NCBI RefSeq assembly: GCF_001579805.1
Contig: NZ_CP014546.1
Coordinates: 6,138,001-6,202,000, forward strand
Origin: Pseudomonas azotoformans
Lineage (GTDB): Bacteria > Pseudomonadota > Gammaproteobacteria > Pseudomonadales > Pseudomonadaceae
DNA length: 64,000 nt
Direction of reading: 5' to 3'
The position numbers and the translations under genes are program-made. This document shows, in pieces, positions 44,034 through 53,372 of the stretch (positions within the stretch are counted from its first letter, which is position 1; each line of letters opens with the position of its first letter). The notes under the pieces are model-generated. The model saw only the letters and a list, made by a program, of their open reading frames with translations, was not told the origin of the DNA and did no database searches.

Positions 44034-44840
44034 ATGACAACCACTGAAGCAACACCGGAATCCACCGCCGACACCCCGGCTGACAAAACCGAGGCCGTCG
44101 ACGCGGCGCCCCTCCCGTGGGCGGATGTCCAGGCTGAGCATTTCAAGATGCTGCGCCTGGCGCCCCTGGCCACCGACCGCGCCACGGGCGTGCGGCCTTT
44201 GCGCTTCGTGCAGTTCGGCTATGCCGAGCGCAACGACAAACACCACAGCCTGCTGCGCATGGTCATCCAGTTGCCCGGCCAGCGTGTGCGCCGTGAACAG
44301 AATCATCTGGATATCTGGATCGACCACGACACGCACCGCGTGCACTTCGGCCCTGGCAACAGCCTGGAGATCGAACCGGCCAACCGTGGCATCGGGCGCT
44401 TCCTGGTGGCCCAAGGCGCTGCCTGGGCGAAAAAGAAATGGTCGCACTACCGCGTCGACGGCGTTGACCTGGCCAACAAAGATGCACTGAACGAAGCCAC
44501 CCGCCTGCGCCGCGATCACTTCCTGCGCATCCAGGGTTTTGATGTGGCTTACGCCGATGTGCAGCACCTCAAGGGTAACGTGCAGCCGGGCAAGGTCAGT
44601 GATGTGCTGGACAGCTGGAACACCGAGAAGGTGCAGTTCGTAGAAATCCTGGAAGCGGCGCAGATGCTGCAACAGGCAGAACAGAACCTGGCAGAGCAGG
44701 AAGTGAAGCTGCGCAAGGAAGAGGAAAAGGTCACCAAGTTCAAGCGTGAGGACAGCGGATTGCGCTTTACCATCACCTGTCTGGTGGCATTTACGGTGTT
44801 TCAGGCGGGGTTGTTGATCTGGATTGCAACTCACCGCTGA
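44034..44840 (+). CDS. Membrane-anchored GNAT-like protein of unknown function (268 aa)
   Basis: I do not recognise a named family. An acidic, alanine/threonine-rich N-terminus (about 1-35) precedes a domain of about 35-180. That domain reads like a GNAT acetyltransferase: motif-A-like RGIGRFLVAQGAAWAKKKW, then VDLANKDALNEATRLRRDHF and LRIQGFDVAYADVQ. Residues about 195-240 form a glutamate/glutamine/lysine-rich coiled coil. The last 25 residues form one hydrophobic helix (ITCLVAFTVFQAGLLIWIAT), so it is a tail-anchored inner-membrane protein with the bulk in the cytoplasm. A strong hairpin precedes it. It is monocistronic between the hydrolase and prmB. Confidence 0.8.
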   Translation: MTTTEATPESTADTPADKTEAVDAAPLPWADVQAEHFKMLRLAPLATDRATGVRPLRFVQFGYAERNDKHHSLLRMVIQLPGQRVRREQNHLDIWIDHDTHRVHFGPGNSLEIEPANRGIGRFLVAQGAAWAKKKWSHYRVDGVDLANKDALNEATRLRRDHFLRIQGFDVAYADVQHLKGNVQPGKVSDVLDSWNTEKVQFVEILEAAQMLQQAEQNLAEQEVKLRKEEEKVTKFKREDSGLRFTITCLVAFTVFQAGLLIWIATHR

Positions 44841-44896
44841 AACACATTCGCACTATGAAATGCGGTCATTGACCGCACTCCTACCGCTAGTACAGG

Positions 44897-45805
44897 TTAA
44901 ACGCGGGCAGCAAATGCAGCCTGATGTTGACGGCACTGCTCAGCCGTCAACATGAACACCCCATGGCCGCCGCGCTGGAAGTCCAGCCAGGCAAAGTCCA
45001 CTTCCGGGTACAGTGCCTCGACGTGCACTTGGCTGTTGCCCACTTCAACAATCAGCAACCCCTTCTCGGTCAGGTGGTCCGCCGCTTCGGCCAGCATGCG
45101 CCGCACCAGGTTCAAACCGTCGTCGCCACAGGCCAGGCCCAGCTCAGGTTCGTGCTGGTATTCGTCAGGCATATCGGCGAAGTCTTCGGCATCCACATAC
45201 GGCGGGTTGGACACGATCAAGTCAAAGCGCTGGCCCGGCAGGCCGTCGAAACCGTCACCCTGCACGGTATAGACACGCTCATCGACGCCATGGCGCTCGA
45301 TGTTCTGGTTGGCCACTTCCAGGGCTTCGAAGGACAAGTCCCCCAGCACCACTTCGGCGTCCTGGAACTCATAGGCGCACGCAATGCCGATGCAACCGGA
45401 ACCGGTGCACAGGTCGAGGATGCGTGCCGGTGGCTGCGCCAACCAGGGTTCGAAGCGGTTTTCGATCAGCTCGCCGATCGGTGAGCGCGGGATCAGCACG
45501 CGCTCATCGACGATAAACGACATACCACAGAACCAGGCTTCACCAATCAGATAGGGTGTCGGCACGCGTTCGTGGATACGGCGATGCAACAAGCGTTGCA
45601 GGTGGGCGACTTCCTCTTCTTCCAGGTTGCAGTCGAGGTAGCTGTCGGCAATTTCCCACGGCAAATGCAAGGCACCGAGCACCAGTTGCCGGGCATCGTC
45701 CCAGGCATTATCGGTGCCATGGCCAAAAAACAGGTCTTCCCCATGGAAACGGCTGACAGCCCAACGGATATGGTCGCGCAAGGTGCGCAGGCGGGAAGTG
45801 GTCAC
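44897..45805 (-). CDS. prmB: Ribosomal protein L3 N5-glutamine methyltransferase (302 aa)
   Basis: Methylates a conserved glutamine of ribosomal protein L3 using SAM. The substrate-binding NPPY motif ([12 protein letters not shown]) and the SAM site [18 protein letters not shown] are present. The N-terminal helical domain ([20 protein letters not shown]) matches PrmB. The start is GTG 45805, with GGAG about 10 bp upstream. The in-frame start at 45904 would add 33 residues not found in the family. Confidence 0.94.
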   Translation of the reverse strand: MTTSRLRTLRDHIRWAVSRFHGEDLFFGHGTDNAWDDARQLVLGALHLPWEIADSYLDCNLEEEEVAHLQRLLHRRIHERVPTPYLIGEAWFCGMSFIVDERVLIPRSPIGELIENRFEPWLAQPPARILDLCTGSGCIGIACAYEFQDAEVVLGDLSFEALEVANQNIERHGVDERVYTVQGDGFDGLPGQRFDLIVSNPPYVDAEDFADMPDEYQHEPELGLACGDDGLNLVRRMLAEAADHLTEKGLLIVEVGNSQVHVEALYPEVDFAWLDFQRGGHGVFMLTAEQCRQHQAAFAARV

Positions 45806-46044
45806 GGGGGCAAGCTCCTGGAAAAAACGACTGGCGATTCTAACAGCCTTCACCTGTACCGACGATGTACGAAAACCCGTCGCCACCCGTCGGATTTCAT
45901 CCAAATTGCCATCATTGTGTTAAACAGGCCCACCTCTTGACATGGCTGCACGTCAACAACGGCGTACCTTACGATGGTAGCGATTCACAGAACCGCTCAG
46001 CCAGTGGACAATGTCGCAAAAGCCCCCCTCACAGGAGCCCCAGA

Positions 46045-46635
46045 ATGTCCGTTCCAAAGACGATGTTTCAACTCAGCGGTCGTGGTTACGCAGCAGCGAA
46101 CCTCAGCCATGCGACCCTCGTGATCATCGACGCCCAGAAGGAATACCTCAGCGGCCCCCTCGCCCTCTCGGGCATGGACGCGGCCGTCGGCAACATCAAG
46201 CAACTTGTGTCCGCCGCCCGCAACGCTGGGCGTCCGATTGTACATGTGCGTCACCTGGGCACCGTGGGTGGCCTGTTCGACCCACAGGGCGAGCGTGGCG
46301 AATTCATTCCAGGGCTTGAGCCTGAAGGCGACGAAACCATCATCGGCAAGCTGCTGCCCAGCGCCTTCCATGGCACCGGCCTGGAAAAACACTTGCAGGA
46401 CCTCGGTTCCCTGGACCTGATCGTCTGCGGTTTCATGAGCCACTCCAGCGTCAGCACCACCGTGCGCGCCGCCAAGAACCTGGGCTTTCGCTGCACCTTG
46501 GTGGAAGACGCCTGCGCCACACGTGACCTGCCTTACAAAGGCGGCATCCTCAGCGCCGAGCACGTGCAGCAGACCGAAATGGCCATCATGGCCGACAATT
46601 TCGCCACCCTGGCGCTGACCAAAGATCTGATCTGA
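46045..46635 (+). CDS. Cysteine hydrolase family protein (isochorismatase-like; 196 aa)
   Basis: Rossmann-like hydrolase with the family's catalytic pattern: aspartate in VIIDAQKEYLSG, lysine in IIGKLLPSAF, and cysteine in LIVCGFMSHSSVSTTVRAA. It resembles nicotinamidase/isochorismatase-type enzymes, but the substrate is unknown. ATG 46045 has ACAGGAG 7 bp upstream; the longer frame from 45865 covers the promoter. A small hairpin (GATGAGCGG/CCGCTCATC, 46646-46682) follows the stop. Confidence 0.9.
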   Translation: MSVPKTMFQLSGRGYAAANLSHATLVIIDAQKEYLSGPLALSGMDAAVGNIKQLVSAARNAGRPIVHVRHLGTVGGLFDPQGERGEFIPGLEPEGDETIIGKLLPSAFHGTGLEKHLQDLGSLDLIVCGFMSHSSVSTTVRAAKNLGFRCTLVEDACATRDLPYKGGILSAEHVQQTEMAIMADNFATLALTKDLI

Positions 46636-46777
46636 TCAACCTTCTGATGAGCGGCGCAGCCTGTTTTACGGCCCCGCTCATCCGCAGAGCCCTCTCATTT
46701 GGCGCATTTACCCCTCCCCCCGGAACAACCTGTGTATTGTCCGGTCGAAGGGCCGATACCCTGGAGGAAAGGTCGGA

Positions 46778-47098
46778 ATGAAGATATCCGATGGTTTTGA
46801 CGCTCGTCGCTTGCGCCCCAAGGGCCCGAGCAATTGGCGTCTGCGCCTGGTGGCCGGCATTGCCGCGTTGCTGGCGATAGTTGGTGTGCTGTTGGCTGGC
46901 GCTGGTGGTGCCGGTTTGTTGGGTCACTCGCCGGCCCTTGGTGAATTGAATGCCAGTCCTGGTGGCTCGGCGATTCTGTTGGTGATCGGGCTGCTGGTGC
47001 TGTGGTTGGGCGTATGGTTATGGCGGCGCAGCCGTCGGAAAATGCGTCAGCCGTTGTCGCTGAACATCGCTTCTCACCTGATGAAAAAGCACGACTGA
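46778..47098 (+). CDS. Hypothetical membrane protein with two helices (106 aa)
   Basis: A basic N-terminus (MKISDGFDARRLRPKGPSNW) precedes two hydrophobic segments at about 25-50 and 66-85. The C-terminus is basic and ends SHLMKKHD. No family is recognised. Ribosome-binding site GGAGGAAAGG is upstream. It sits between the cysteine hydrolase and the smr gene on the same strand. Confidence 0.72.
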   Translation: MKISDGFDARRLRPKGPSNWRLRLVAGIAALLAIVGVLLAGAGGAGLLGHSPALGELNASPGGSAILLVIGLLVLWLGVWLWRRSRRKMRQPLSLNIASHLMKKHD

Positions 47099-47173
47099 TG
47101 GCGCTTGGATAGCGTTTCCTGCGCCCTGGCCGCCGCGATTTAGGTAAACTGCCCGCCCTTCGCGGAGGCCAAC

Positions 47174-47731
47174 ATGCAAGACGACGATTTTTCCCTGTTC
47201 AAAAACGAGCTGCGCGGCGTCAAGCCGATCAAGCACGACCGCGCCGACACCGGCAAACCCAAGGCCGACCGCGCGCAGATCGCCAAGCTGCGCCAGGCCG
47301 CGACCGTGCGCACTGCCGCCACCACCGTGGACGGCCTGTCGGACCAGTTCGTGATCGATGTCGGCCCTGAAGACGAGCTGATGTGGGCCCGCGATGGCGT
47401 GCAGGAAAGCCAGATGCGCAAGCTCAAGGCCGGCCAGATCCCGTTCGAAGGCAGCCTTGACCTGCATGGCATGAACGTGGAAAAAGCCCGGGAAACCCTG
47501 TGGGCCTTCCTGGCCGAAGCCACTAAATTCGAAATCCGCTGCGTACGCGTCACCCACGGCAAGGCCGTGCGGCTGGACGGCAAGCGCCCGATGATCAAAA
47601 GCCACGTCAACACCTGGCTGCGCCAGCATGCCCAGGTCCTCGGCTTTACCTCATGCCAGGCCCGCCACGGCGGCGCGGGGGCGGTGTATGTGATGCTCAA
47701 GCGTACGATGATGGAAGGGCGCGACGAGTAA
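47174..47731 (+). CDS. Smr-domain protein (185 aa)
   Basis: The N-terminal half is polar and unstructured (DDDFSLFKNELRGVKPIKHD). The C-terminal Smr domain has the hallmark DLHGMNVEKARE and THGKAVRLDG-like TGxG-type loop, and ends RHGGAGAVYVMLKR. Smr domains act as nucleases on nucleic acids; stand-alone forms like this (SmrA/YdaL-like) have been linked to recombination or RNA cleavage. ATG 47174 has GGAGG upstream. Confidence 0.92.
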   Translation: MQDDDFSLFKNELRGVKPIKHDRADTGKPKADRAQIAKLRQAATVRTAATTVDGLSDQFVIDVGPEDELMWARDGVQESQMRKLKAGQIPFEGSLDLHGMNVEKARETLWAFLAEATKFEIRCVRVTHGKAVRLDGKRPMIKSHVNTWLRQHAQVLGFTSCQARHGGAGAVYVMLKRTMMEGRDE

Positions 47732-47809
47732 CAACTGCCATCGTCAGGCTTGCAGCGATGTGCCCGCCACCGTAACCTTGCGCTTTGCGAAAATCCCACA
47801 GGTAGTTTC

Positions 47810-48355
47810 ATGTCCCTGGAACAGAATTACACCGCGATCCTCGGCCAACTCGGCGAGGACGTTTCCCGCGAGGGCCTGCTCGACACGCCAAAGCGTGCCG
47901 CCAAGGCGATGCAGTACCTCTGCCGCGGCTATGAGCAGACTCTGGAAGAAGTCACCAACGGTGCCTTGTTCAGCTCCGACAACAGCGAAATGGTGCTGGT
48001 CAAGGACATCGAGTTGTACTCGCTGTGCGAACACCACCTGCTGCCGTTCATCGGCAAGGCCCACGTCGCTTATATCCCAAGCGGCAAGGTGCTGGGCCTG
48101 TCCAAGGTTGCGCGGATTGTCGACATGTACGCCCGCCGCCTGCAGATCCAGGAAAACCTCAGCCGCCAGATCGCCGATGCCGTGATGCAAGTGACCGGCG
48201 CCCTGGGCGTGGCCGTGGTGATCGAGGCCAAGCACATGTGCATGATGATGCGCGGTGTGGAAAAGCAGAATTCGTCGATGATCACCTCGGTGATGCTGGG
48301 TGAGTTCCGCGAAAACGCAGCCACCCGCAGCGAATTCCTCAGCCTGATCAAGTAA
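47810..48355 (+). CDS. folE: GTP cyclohydrolase I (181 aa)
   Basis: Converts GTP to dihydroneopterin triphosphate, the first step of folate synthesis. The zinc ligands are seen in [15 protein letters not shown] and the cysteine in [11 protein letters not shown]. The motif [20 protein letters not shown] is typical. ATG 47810 gives 181 residues, the normal length for the short bacterial form. Pseudomonads often have two folE copies, and this locus would be one of them. A terminator follows. Confidence 0.96.
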   Translation: MSLEQNYTAILGQLGEDVSREGLLDTPKRAAKAMQYLCRGYEQTLEEVTNGALFSSDNSEMVLVKDIELYSLCEHHLLPFIGKAHVAYIPSGKVLGLSKVARIVDMYARRLQIQENLSRQIADAVMQVTGALGVAVVIEAKHMCMMMRGVEKQNSSMITSVMLGEFRENAATRSEFLSLIK

Positions 48356-48368
48356 CCGGCTGCGGACG

Positions 48369-48397
48369 AAAAAACCGGCGTTCATCGCCGGTTTTTT
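48369..48397 (+). terminator. Rho-independent terminator after folE
   Basis: Stem AAAAAACCGGCG/CGCCGGTTTTTT with loop TTCAT, followed by more T, 14 bp after the folE stop. Confidence 0.93.
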
Positions 48398-48456
48398 TTC
48401 GCCTGCAAAATTGAGGTAAGCTGCGGCCCCTTCTTCATGGGCAAGAGGTTTCAGCC

Positions 48457-48828
48457 ATGTTCGTCAAAGCACTTCGAGTGGGCCTCGGCCACGTCATCAT
48501 CGCGGGCGACTTTCTTACCCGCCCACGCAAAAAGCAGCGTTCCGCCGAGCAACAGGCACAGGTGAATGCAGCGGCCAAGGAGCTGACGCTGTATCAGTTC
48601 CACGCTTGCCCATTCTGCGTGAAGACCCGCCGCACCCTGCACCGCCTGAATGTGCCCGTCGCGCTGAAAGATGCGAAAAACAACGAACAGGACCGCCAGA
48701 CCCTGCTTGAGCAAGGCGGCAAGATCAAGGTGCCGTGCCTGCGTATCGAAGAGAATGGCCAGACCACCTGGATGTACGACTCCAAGGTGATCATTGATTA
48801 TCTGGACAAGCGTTTCGCCGGGGTTTGA
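48457..48828 (+). CDS. Glutaredoxin (123 aa)
   Basis: A hydrophobic/basic N-terminal stretch of about 40 residues precedes a glutaredoxin domain with active site CPFC (HACPFCVKTRRTLHRLN). The cis-proline is in KIKVPCLRIEEN, with an additional cysteine after it, and MYDSKVIIDYLDKRF closes the glutathione-binding fold. The N-terminal segment (VKALRVGLGHVIIAG) could be a weak membrane association. It belongs to the same convergent block as folE. Its stop is 5 bp from the end of the AtuA-like gene. Confidence 0.92.
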   Translation: MFVKALRVGLGHVIIAGDFLTRPRKKQRSAEQQAQVNAAAKELTLYQFHACPFCVKTRRTLHRLNVPVALKDAKNNEQDRQTLLEQGGKIKVPCLRIEENGQTTWMYDSKVIIDYLDKRFAGV

Positions 48829-48832
48829 CCGC

Positions 48833-49147
48833 CTACTGCTGAATCGACAGTTCCAGTAGCGCCGAGCCCAGGCACTTGCCATGGGCATCCAGCGCCAGCG
48901 AGCGGGTGACTCCACCGCGCAGGATGCCCGGCAACACGAAGTTCAGCGCCTGCACATTCGGCAATTCATAGCGCCGCACAGGCGCTGCGTCGGGCTCACG
49001 CAACCCCGCGAAAAATTCGGCCACGCGTTCAGCGGTCAGTTGCTCGCATAGCAATGGGTAGTCTTCAGCACGATAGGCAATGATCGAAATGTTCGACGTG
49101 TCGCCTTTATCCCCAGTGCGGGAATGGGCCAGCCTCTGCAGCTTCAT
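48833..49147 (-). CDS. AtuA-related C-terminal-domain protein (104 aa)
   Basis: It matches the C-terminal part of longer AtuA proteins (KLQRLAHSRTGDKGDTSNIS, DAHGKCLGSALLELSI). Its ATG overlaps the AtuA-like stop as ATGA, so the two are translated together and probably form one complex. Function is unknown beyond this. In full-length AtuA the two domains are fused; here they are separate. Confidence 0.85.
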   Translation of the reverse strand: MKLQRLAHSRTGDKGDTSNISIIAYRAEDYPLLCEQLTAERVAEFFAGLREPDAAPVRRYELPNVQALNFVLPGILRGGVTRSLALDAHGKCLGSALLELSIQQ

Positions 49148-50469
49148 GCTTCGATCCTCGGGTTGACCACATCACGCGGCAGCAACAACGACGCCACCGC
49201 TACCACTTGCCGCACGCTTTTGCTCGCGCCGCCGCCGCCCGACGGGCCGTTGGTGTAGAGGGTTTCCACTTCATTGCCGACGCGCACCGCCTCATCGCGC
49301 GCCTCACAGCGCGCCGCCACGCGCAGGCGCACTTCCCAGGGCTCGACCGCGCTGCGCGGGCCGTGAAGCGAGTCCATGCCGATCAGTTCGGCACGCACGT
49401 CCTGCATCTTCACGCCCATCAACTCAAGGCGCTTGAGGACCACATCCCGCGCCAACTGCGCCCGTGCGACAGCACCGGGGCCACCGTAGGACATCTGCCC
49501 CTCTCCAATCCAACCGTCCAGATAGCCGACGCTGACCTTCAGCTGTTCGGGGCGCGCGCGACCGTCTGCACCTTGGGTGCGAACGCGATCAACGCCCTCC
49601 TCCACAAACCCCACCTGGGAAAAGTCCGCCGTCACGTCAGGCGTGAGGTACGCCGCCGGGTCGTGCACTTCATAGATCAGCTGTTCAGTGCAGGTCGCAC
49701 GGCTGACCCGCCCGCCGGACCCAACCACCTTGGTAATCACTGCCTCACCGTCCGCAGTGATCTCGGCCAGAGGGAAGCCCAGGCGCGCCAGGTCTTCCAC
49801 ATCCTTGAAACCCGGATCGGCGAAATAGCCGCCGCTGACTTGCCCGGCGCATTCAAGCAGATGCCCCACCAGCGTGCCACGCCCCAAACGCTGCCAATCG
49901 TCCGCCGCCCAGCCGAATTCAAACATCTGTGGCGCGAGGAACAGCGAAGGGTCGGCCACGCGCCCGGTGATCACCACGTCCGCATCCGCGTGCAACGCCT
50001 GCAGAATGCCGTCGACACCCAAGTAGGCATTCGCGGAAATCAGCCGTTCGCCCAAGGCACCGACCGTCTGGCCGTTATCCAGCAGAAAGTCAGGCTTCAA
50101 CACCTCCAACACGTCATCGCCGACCACCGCGACGACCTTGAGCGCAAGGCCCAATTCACGCGCAATTCGCCGCACTTCATTGGCCGCCGACACCGGATTG
50201 GCCGCCCCCATATTGGTGATCACCCGCAGGCGACGACGCCCGGCCTTTACGCCCACAAACGGCAGCACGCGACGCATGCGCTCACTCAGCAGCGGGTCGT
50301 AACCGCCCTCTGGAGCGCTGATGCGTGCCTGTTGCGCCAAAGCAATCGTGCGTTCGGCCAGGCATTCGAACACCAGGTAATCCAGTTCGCCCTGCTCGGC
50401 CAGTTCCACGGCAGGTTCGATACGGTCGCCGGAATAGCCGGCGCCGGAACCGATGCGCAAGGTTTTCAT
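49144..50469 (-). CDS. Acyclic terpene utilization AtuA-family protein (DUF1446; 441 aa)
   Basis: DUF1446/AtuA-type protein (MKTLRIGSGAGYSGDRIEPAV start, LISANAYLGVDGI, CTEQLIYEVHDPAAYLTPDV). AtuA is needed for citronellol/geraniol catabolism in P. aeruginosa, but its reaction is not established. Here no geranyl-CoA carboxylase genes (atuCF) accompany it. The partners are a CitMHS transporter 1 bp upstream and the small AtuA-like protein downstream. A role in catabolism of a hydroxy- or tricarboxylate rather than terpenes is an inference from the transporter. Confidence 0.88.
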   Translation of the reverse strand: MKTLRIGSGAGYSGDRIEPAVELAEQGELDYLVFECLAERTIALAQQARISAPEGGYDPLLSERMRRVLPFVGVKAGRRRLRVITNMGAANPVSAANEVRRIARELGLALKVVAVVGDDVLEVLKPDFLLDNGQTVGALGERLISANAYLGVDGILQALHADADVVITGRVADPSLFLAPQMFEFGWAADDWQRLGRGTLVGHLLECAGQVSGGYFADPGFKDVEDLARLGFPLAEITADGEAVITKVVGSGGRVSRATCTEQLIYEVHDPAAYLTPDVTADFSQVGFVEEGVDRVRTQGADGRARPEQLKVSVGYLDGWIGEGQMSYGGPGAVARAQLARDVVLKRLELMGVKMQDVRAELIGMDSLHGPRSAVEPWEVRLRVAARCEARDEAVRVGNEVETLYTNGPSGGGGASKSVRQVVAVASLLLPRDVVNPRIEA

Positions 50470-50470
50470 T

Positions 50471-51763
50471 TCAAATTACTCCCAGGAGCAACGCGGTCAG
50501 GGTCATCAACACCGACGCGGCAAACAGAAACGGAATGGTGAAGCGCTGGTGATCGGCCAGTTCGATCTTGCACAGGCCCACCAGCAGGAAGGTCGCGGGG
50601 GTCAGCGGGCTGACCGGGAAGCCGGTGGTGTGCACACCCAGCAACGAGGCCTGGGCCACTTGCAGCGGATCGACGCCCAGAGCCTTGCCGACTTCGGCGA
50701 TCACCGGCATCACGCCGAAATAGTAGGAATCCGGGTCAAACAACATGCTCAGCGGCATGGAGATAAAGCCCACCACCGCCGGGATCAACTTGCCGTGGCC
50801 GGCCGGAATCTGCGCCACCGCCACTTCGGCAATCGCCTTGAGCATGCCGGTGCCCTGCATGATCCCGGTGAACACCCCGGCGGCGAGCAAGATGCTGGCC
50901 ATGGTCAGGGCGGTCTTGGCGTGGGCGTCGATGCGGGCGCGCTGAGCGTCGACGTTCGGGTAGTTGATGCACAGCGCCACCACGGTGCCGAGCATGAACA
51001 TCACCACGGGGTCGACCCAACCGGCAATCATCACCACCATCACCAGCACGGTCAGGATCAGGTTGACCCAGAACAGCCGCGGACGACGTAGCTTGATGTC
51101 GTCGTCGCTCAGTACCCGTTGCGGCACGGCGTCCACGGTGGAGCCGGCGCCGAGGCCCAGGCGTTTTTCTTCGCGACGGCCGAGCCACCAGGCGCAGGCG
51201 AAAACGAAGACCAGGCCGACGATCTGCACCGGGATCAGCGGTTGGAACAGGTCTGCCACCGGCACGTGCAGAGCCGCCGACGAGCGCAATACGGGCCCGG
51301 TCCACGGCAGAAAGTTGACCCCGGCTGCCATCGCGCAAACACAGGCCAGGATGCGTTTATCGATACCCAGTCGTGTATACAGCGGCAGCATCGCCGGCAC
51401 CGTCACCAGAAAGGTCACCGCGCCGGAACCGTCCAAATGCACCAGCAGCGCCAGGGTCGCGGTGCCTACGACAATGCGTGTAGGACGCGTGCCGACCGTG
51501 CGCAGGATGCGGTCAATGATGGGATCGAGCATGCCGGCATCGGTCATGATCCCGAAAAACAGGATCGCAAACACAAACATGCCCACCACGGGGGCGACGT
51601 TCTTGATACCGGTGATGATGAAGGCACTGGTTTGCAGGCCGAACCCACCGAGCAACGCGGCGATGATCGGCAAGGCGATCAGGGCCACCAGCGGCGAGAG
51701 GCGTTTGCTCATGACGGCAGCGAGCAGGCACAGGATGGTGATGACACCCAGGGTAGCGAGCAT
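50471..51763 (-). CDS. CitMHS-family citrate/metal:H+ symporter (430 aa)
   Basis: About twelve hydrophobic helices. The family signatures are seen in LSMLFDPDSYYFGVMPVIAE and FPVSPLTPATFLLVGL. CitMHS proteins take up citrate-metal complexes; the substrate of this member may differ. First gene of the leftward operon with the AtuA-like pair. Start ATG 51763. Confidence 0.9.
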   Translation of the reverse strand: MLATLGVITILCLLAAVMSKRLSPLVALIALPIIAALLGGFGLQTSAFIITGIKNVAPVVGMFVFAILFFGIMTDAGMLDPIIDRILRTVGTRPTRIVVGTATLALLVHLDGSGAVTFLVTVPAMLPLYTRLGIDKRILACVCAMAAGVNFLPWTGPVLRSSAALHVPVADLFQPLIPVQIVGLVFVFACAWWLGRREEKRLGLGAGSTVDAVPQRVLSDDDIKLRRPRLFWVNLILTVLVMVVMIAGWVDPVVMFMLGTVVALCINYPNVDAQRARIDAHAKTALTMASILLAAGVFTGIMQGTGMLKAIAEVAVAQIPAGHGKLIPAVVGFISMPLSMLFDPDSYYFGVMPVIAEVGKALGVDPLQVAQASLLGVHTTGFPVSPLTPATFLLVGLCKIELADHQRFTIPFLFAASVLMTLTALLLGVI

Positions 51764-51874
51764 GGGTTACTCCAGAGCGGCCTTGATGGCCGGTTATTGT
51801 TTTCCCTGGAGTATTGGAAGCGGGTTAGTCTTTGTAAATTGGAATATTCACCCGCTAGTGTTCGGAAAAACAAA

Positions 51875-52759
51875 ATGAAGAACAGTATCCAACACATTCA
51901 GGCATTTCTTGCCGTGGCTCGCACTGGCAGCTTCACCAAGGCTGCCAATGAGCTGCATCTGTCACCTTCGGCGCTGACGGTGCAGGTGCAGCAACTGGAA
52001 GACTGGCTCGGCGTCGCCCTGCTCGACCGCAGCCCGCGCCACGTCAGCCTCACCGCCGCCGGCCAGGACGCGCGCGGCCCCATGGAAAAACTGCTGCTGG
52101 ACCTGGACAACATCGTCACCGGCTCCCGCGACCTTGCCGCCTTGCGCCGGGGCGTGGTCACCATCGCCGCCCTGCCCTCGGTGTGCGCCGGCAGTTTGCC
52201 GCCGGTTCTACGCTTGTTTCGCGAGCGCTTTGCCGGAATCGAGGTACGCCTGCATGACTTGGTAGCCCATCGCATTCATGCCCAGGTGCGTTCCGGCGAG
52301 GTGGATTTCGGTATCGGCGTGCGTGCACGGCTCAGCCATGGCCTGGAATTCGTGCCGGTGTTGAATGATCGCCTGTGTGCGTTTGTACCGGTAGATCATC
52401 CGCTCACCCGCCATCGCCAACTGACCCTGGAGCAATTGGCCGACCAGCCGATCATCCTTACCGGGCGCGACAGCAGCGTGCGCGAGCAAGTGGATGCGCT
52501 GTTCGATGAGACACGCCTGACAATGAACGCCGGCATGGAGGCCAACTACATGTCGACGGTATTGGCCCTGGTGCGCCAGGGGCTGGGAATCAGTGTGCTG
52601 CCGGAGTCGGCGGCGGACAGTTTGGAGGGATTGAAGCGCATCAACATCGATCATCCCGGCGTAAACCGGGAGATCGGCTTGATCAGTCGCAGTGGGATGG
52701 GCTTGAGCCCGGCAGCGCAGCGGTGTTTCGAGTTATTGAGCAACGAATTGCGCGGGTGA
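51875..52759 (+). CDS. LysR-family transcriptional regulator (294 aa)
   Basis: The winged HTH at about 1-60 reads HIQAFLAVARTGSFTKAANE, LHLSPSALTVQVQQLEDWLG. The periplasmic-binding-like effector domain follows to the end. ATG 51875 is used; the long upstream frame reads through the CitMHS gene antisense. It is divergent from the CitMHS operon across 111 bp, the classical arrangement for autoregulated LysR control. A GAATATTC palindrome lies at 51842-51849 in that gap and may be part of the operator. Its stop abuts the GST gene end. Confidence 0.94.
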   Translation: MKNSIQHIQAFLAVARTGSFTKAANELHLSPSALTVQVQQLEDWLGVALLDRSPRHVSLTAAGQDARGPMEKLLLDLDNIVTGSRDLAALRRGVVTIAALPSVCAGSLPPVLRLFRERFAGIEVRLHDLVAHRIHAQVRSGEVDFGIGVRARLSHGLEFVPVLNDRLCAFVPVDHPLTRHRQLTLEQLADQPIILTGRDSSVREQVDALFDETRLTMNAGMEANYMSTVLALVRQGLGISVLPESAADSLEGLKRINIDHPGVNREIGLISRSGMGLSPAAQRCFELLSNELRG

Positions 52760-53362
52760 TCAATCCAGCATCGCCACATGTTTGGGATGGCTGGCAACAC
52801 GCTTCAACCACGCCTGCACACCCGGATAAGCCTCCAACTCAAAACCACCCTCATTCGCCACATGGGTGTAGGCATACAAGGCCACATCGGCGATAGAGAA
52901 CTGATCGCCCACGAGGTAAGGCGTCAGCTGCAATTGGCGCTCCATGACCTTGAGCGCTTTGTAACCGCCCTTGTGCAGCTTCTTGTATTCCTCCAGGCGA
53001 TCCTCGGGCAGCCCCAGGTAAAACTGGATAAACCGCGCCACCGCAATGTACGGCTCGTGGCTGTACTGCTCGAAGAACTGCCATTGCAGCACTTGGGTGC
53101 GCAGGCGCGGCTCGGACGGCAGGAATTCACTGCCATCGGCCAGGAAATTGAGGATCGCGTTGGACTCCCACAGGCAGGTGCCGTCTTCCAGTTCCAGCAC
53201 GGGGATCTTGCCGTTGGGGTTCTTCGCCAGGAATTCGGCGGTCTGGGTGTCACCCTTGAGGATGTCCACATCGATCCATTGATACGGGATGCCCAGCAGG
53301 CTGAGCATCAATTTGATCTTGTAGCAGTTGCCCGACTTGTAATCGCCATAAACCTTGTACAT
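52760..53362 (-). CDS. Glutathione S-transferase family protein (200 aa)
   Basis: N-terminal thioredoxin-like domain (YKVYGDYKSGNCYKIKLMLS; the SGNC motif places a serine/cysteine at the active site), with NPNGKIPVLELEDG and ESNAI as the glutathione-binding elements. The C-terminal helical domain ends FSIADVALYAYTHVANEGGF. ATG 53362 follows GGGGAG. It lies 10 bp after the aminotransferase gene on the same strand; the two form an operon. Confidence 0.92.
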   Translation of the reverse strand: MYKVYGDYKSGNCYKIKLMLSLLGIPYQWIDVDILKGDTQTAEFLAKNPNGKIPVLELEDGTCLWESNAILNFLADGSEFLPSEPRLRTQVLQWQFFEQYSHEPYIAVARFIQFYLGLPEDRLEEYKKLHKGGYKALKVMERQLQLTPYLVGDQFSIADVALYAYTHVANEGGFELEAYPGVQAWLKRVASHPKHVAMLD

Positions 53363-53372
53363 GGGGCTCCCC

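Noticed and set aside
51119..51874. N-terminal extension of the LysR gene by about 250 residues
   Set aside because: The extension is antisense to the CitMHS gene; the LysR HTH begins at ATG 51875.
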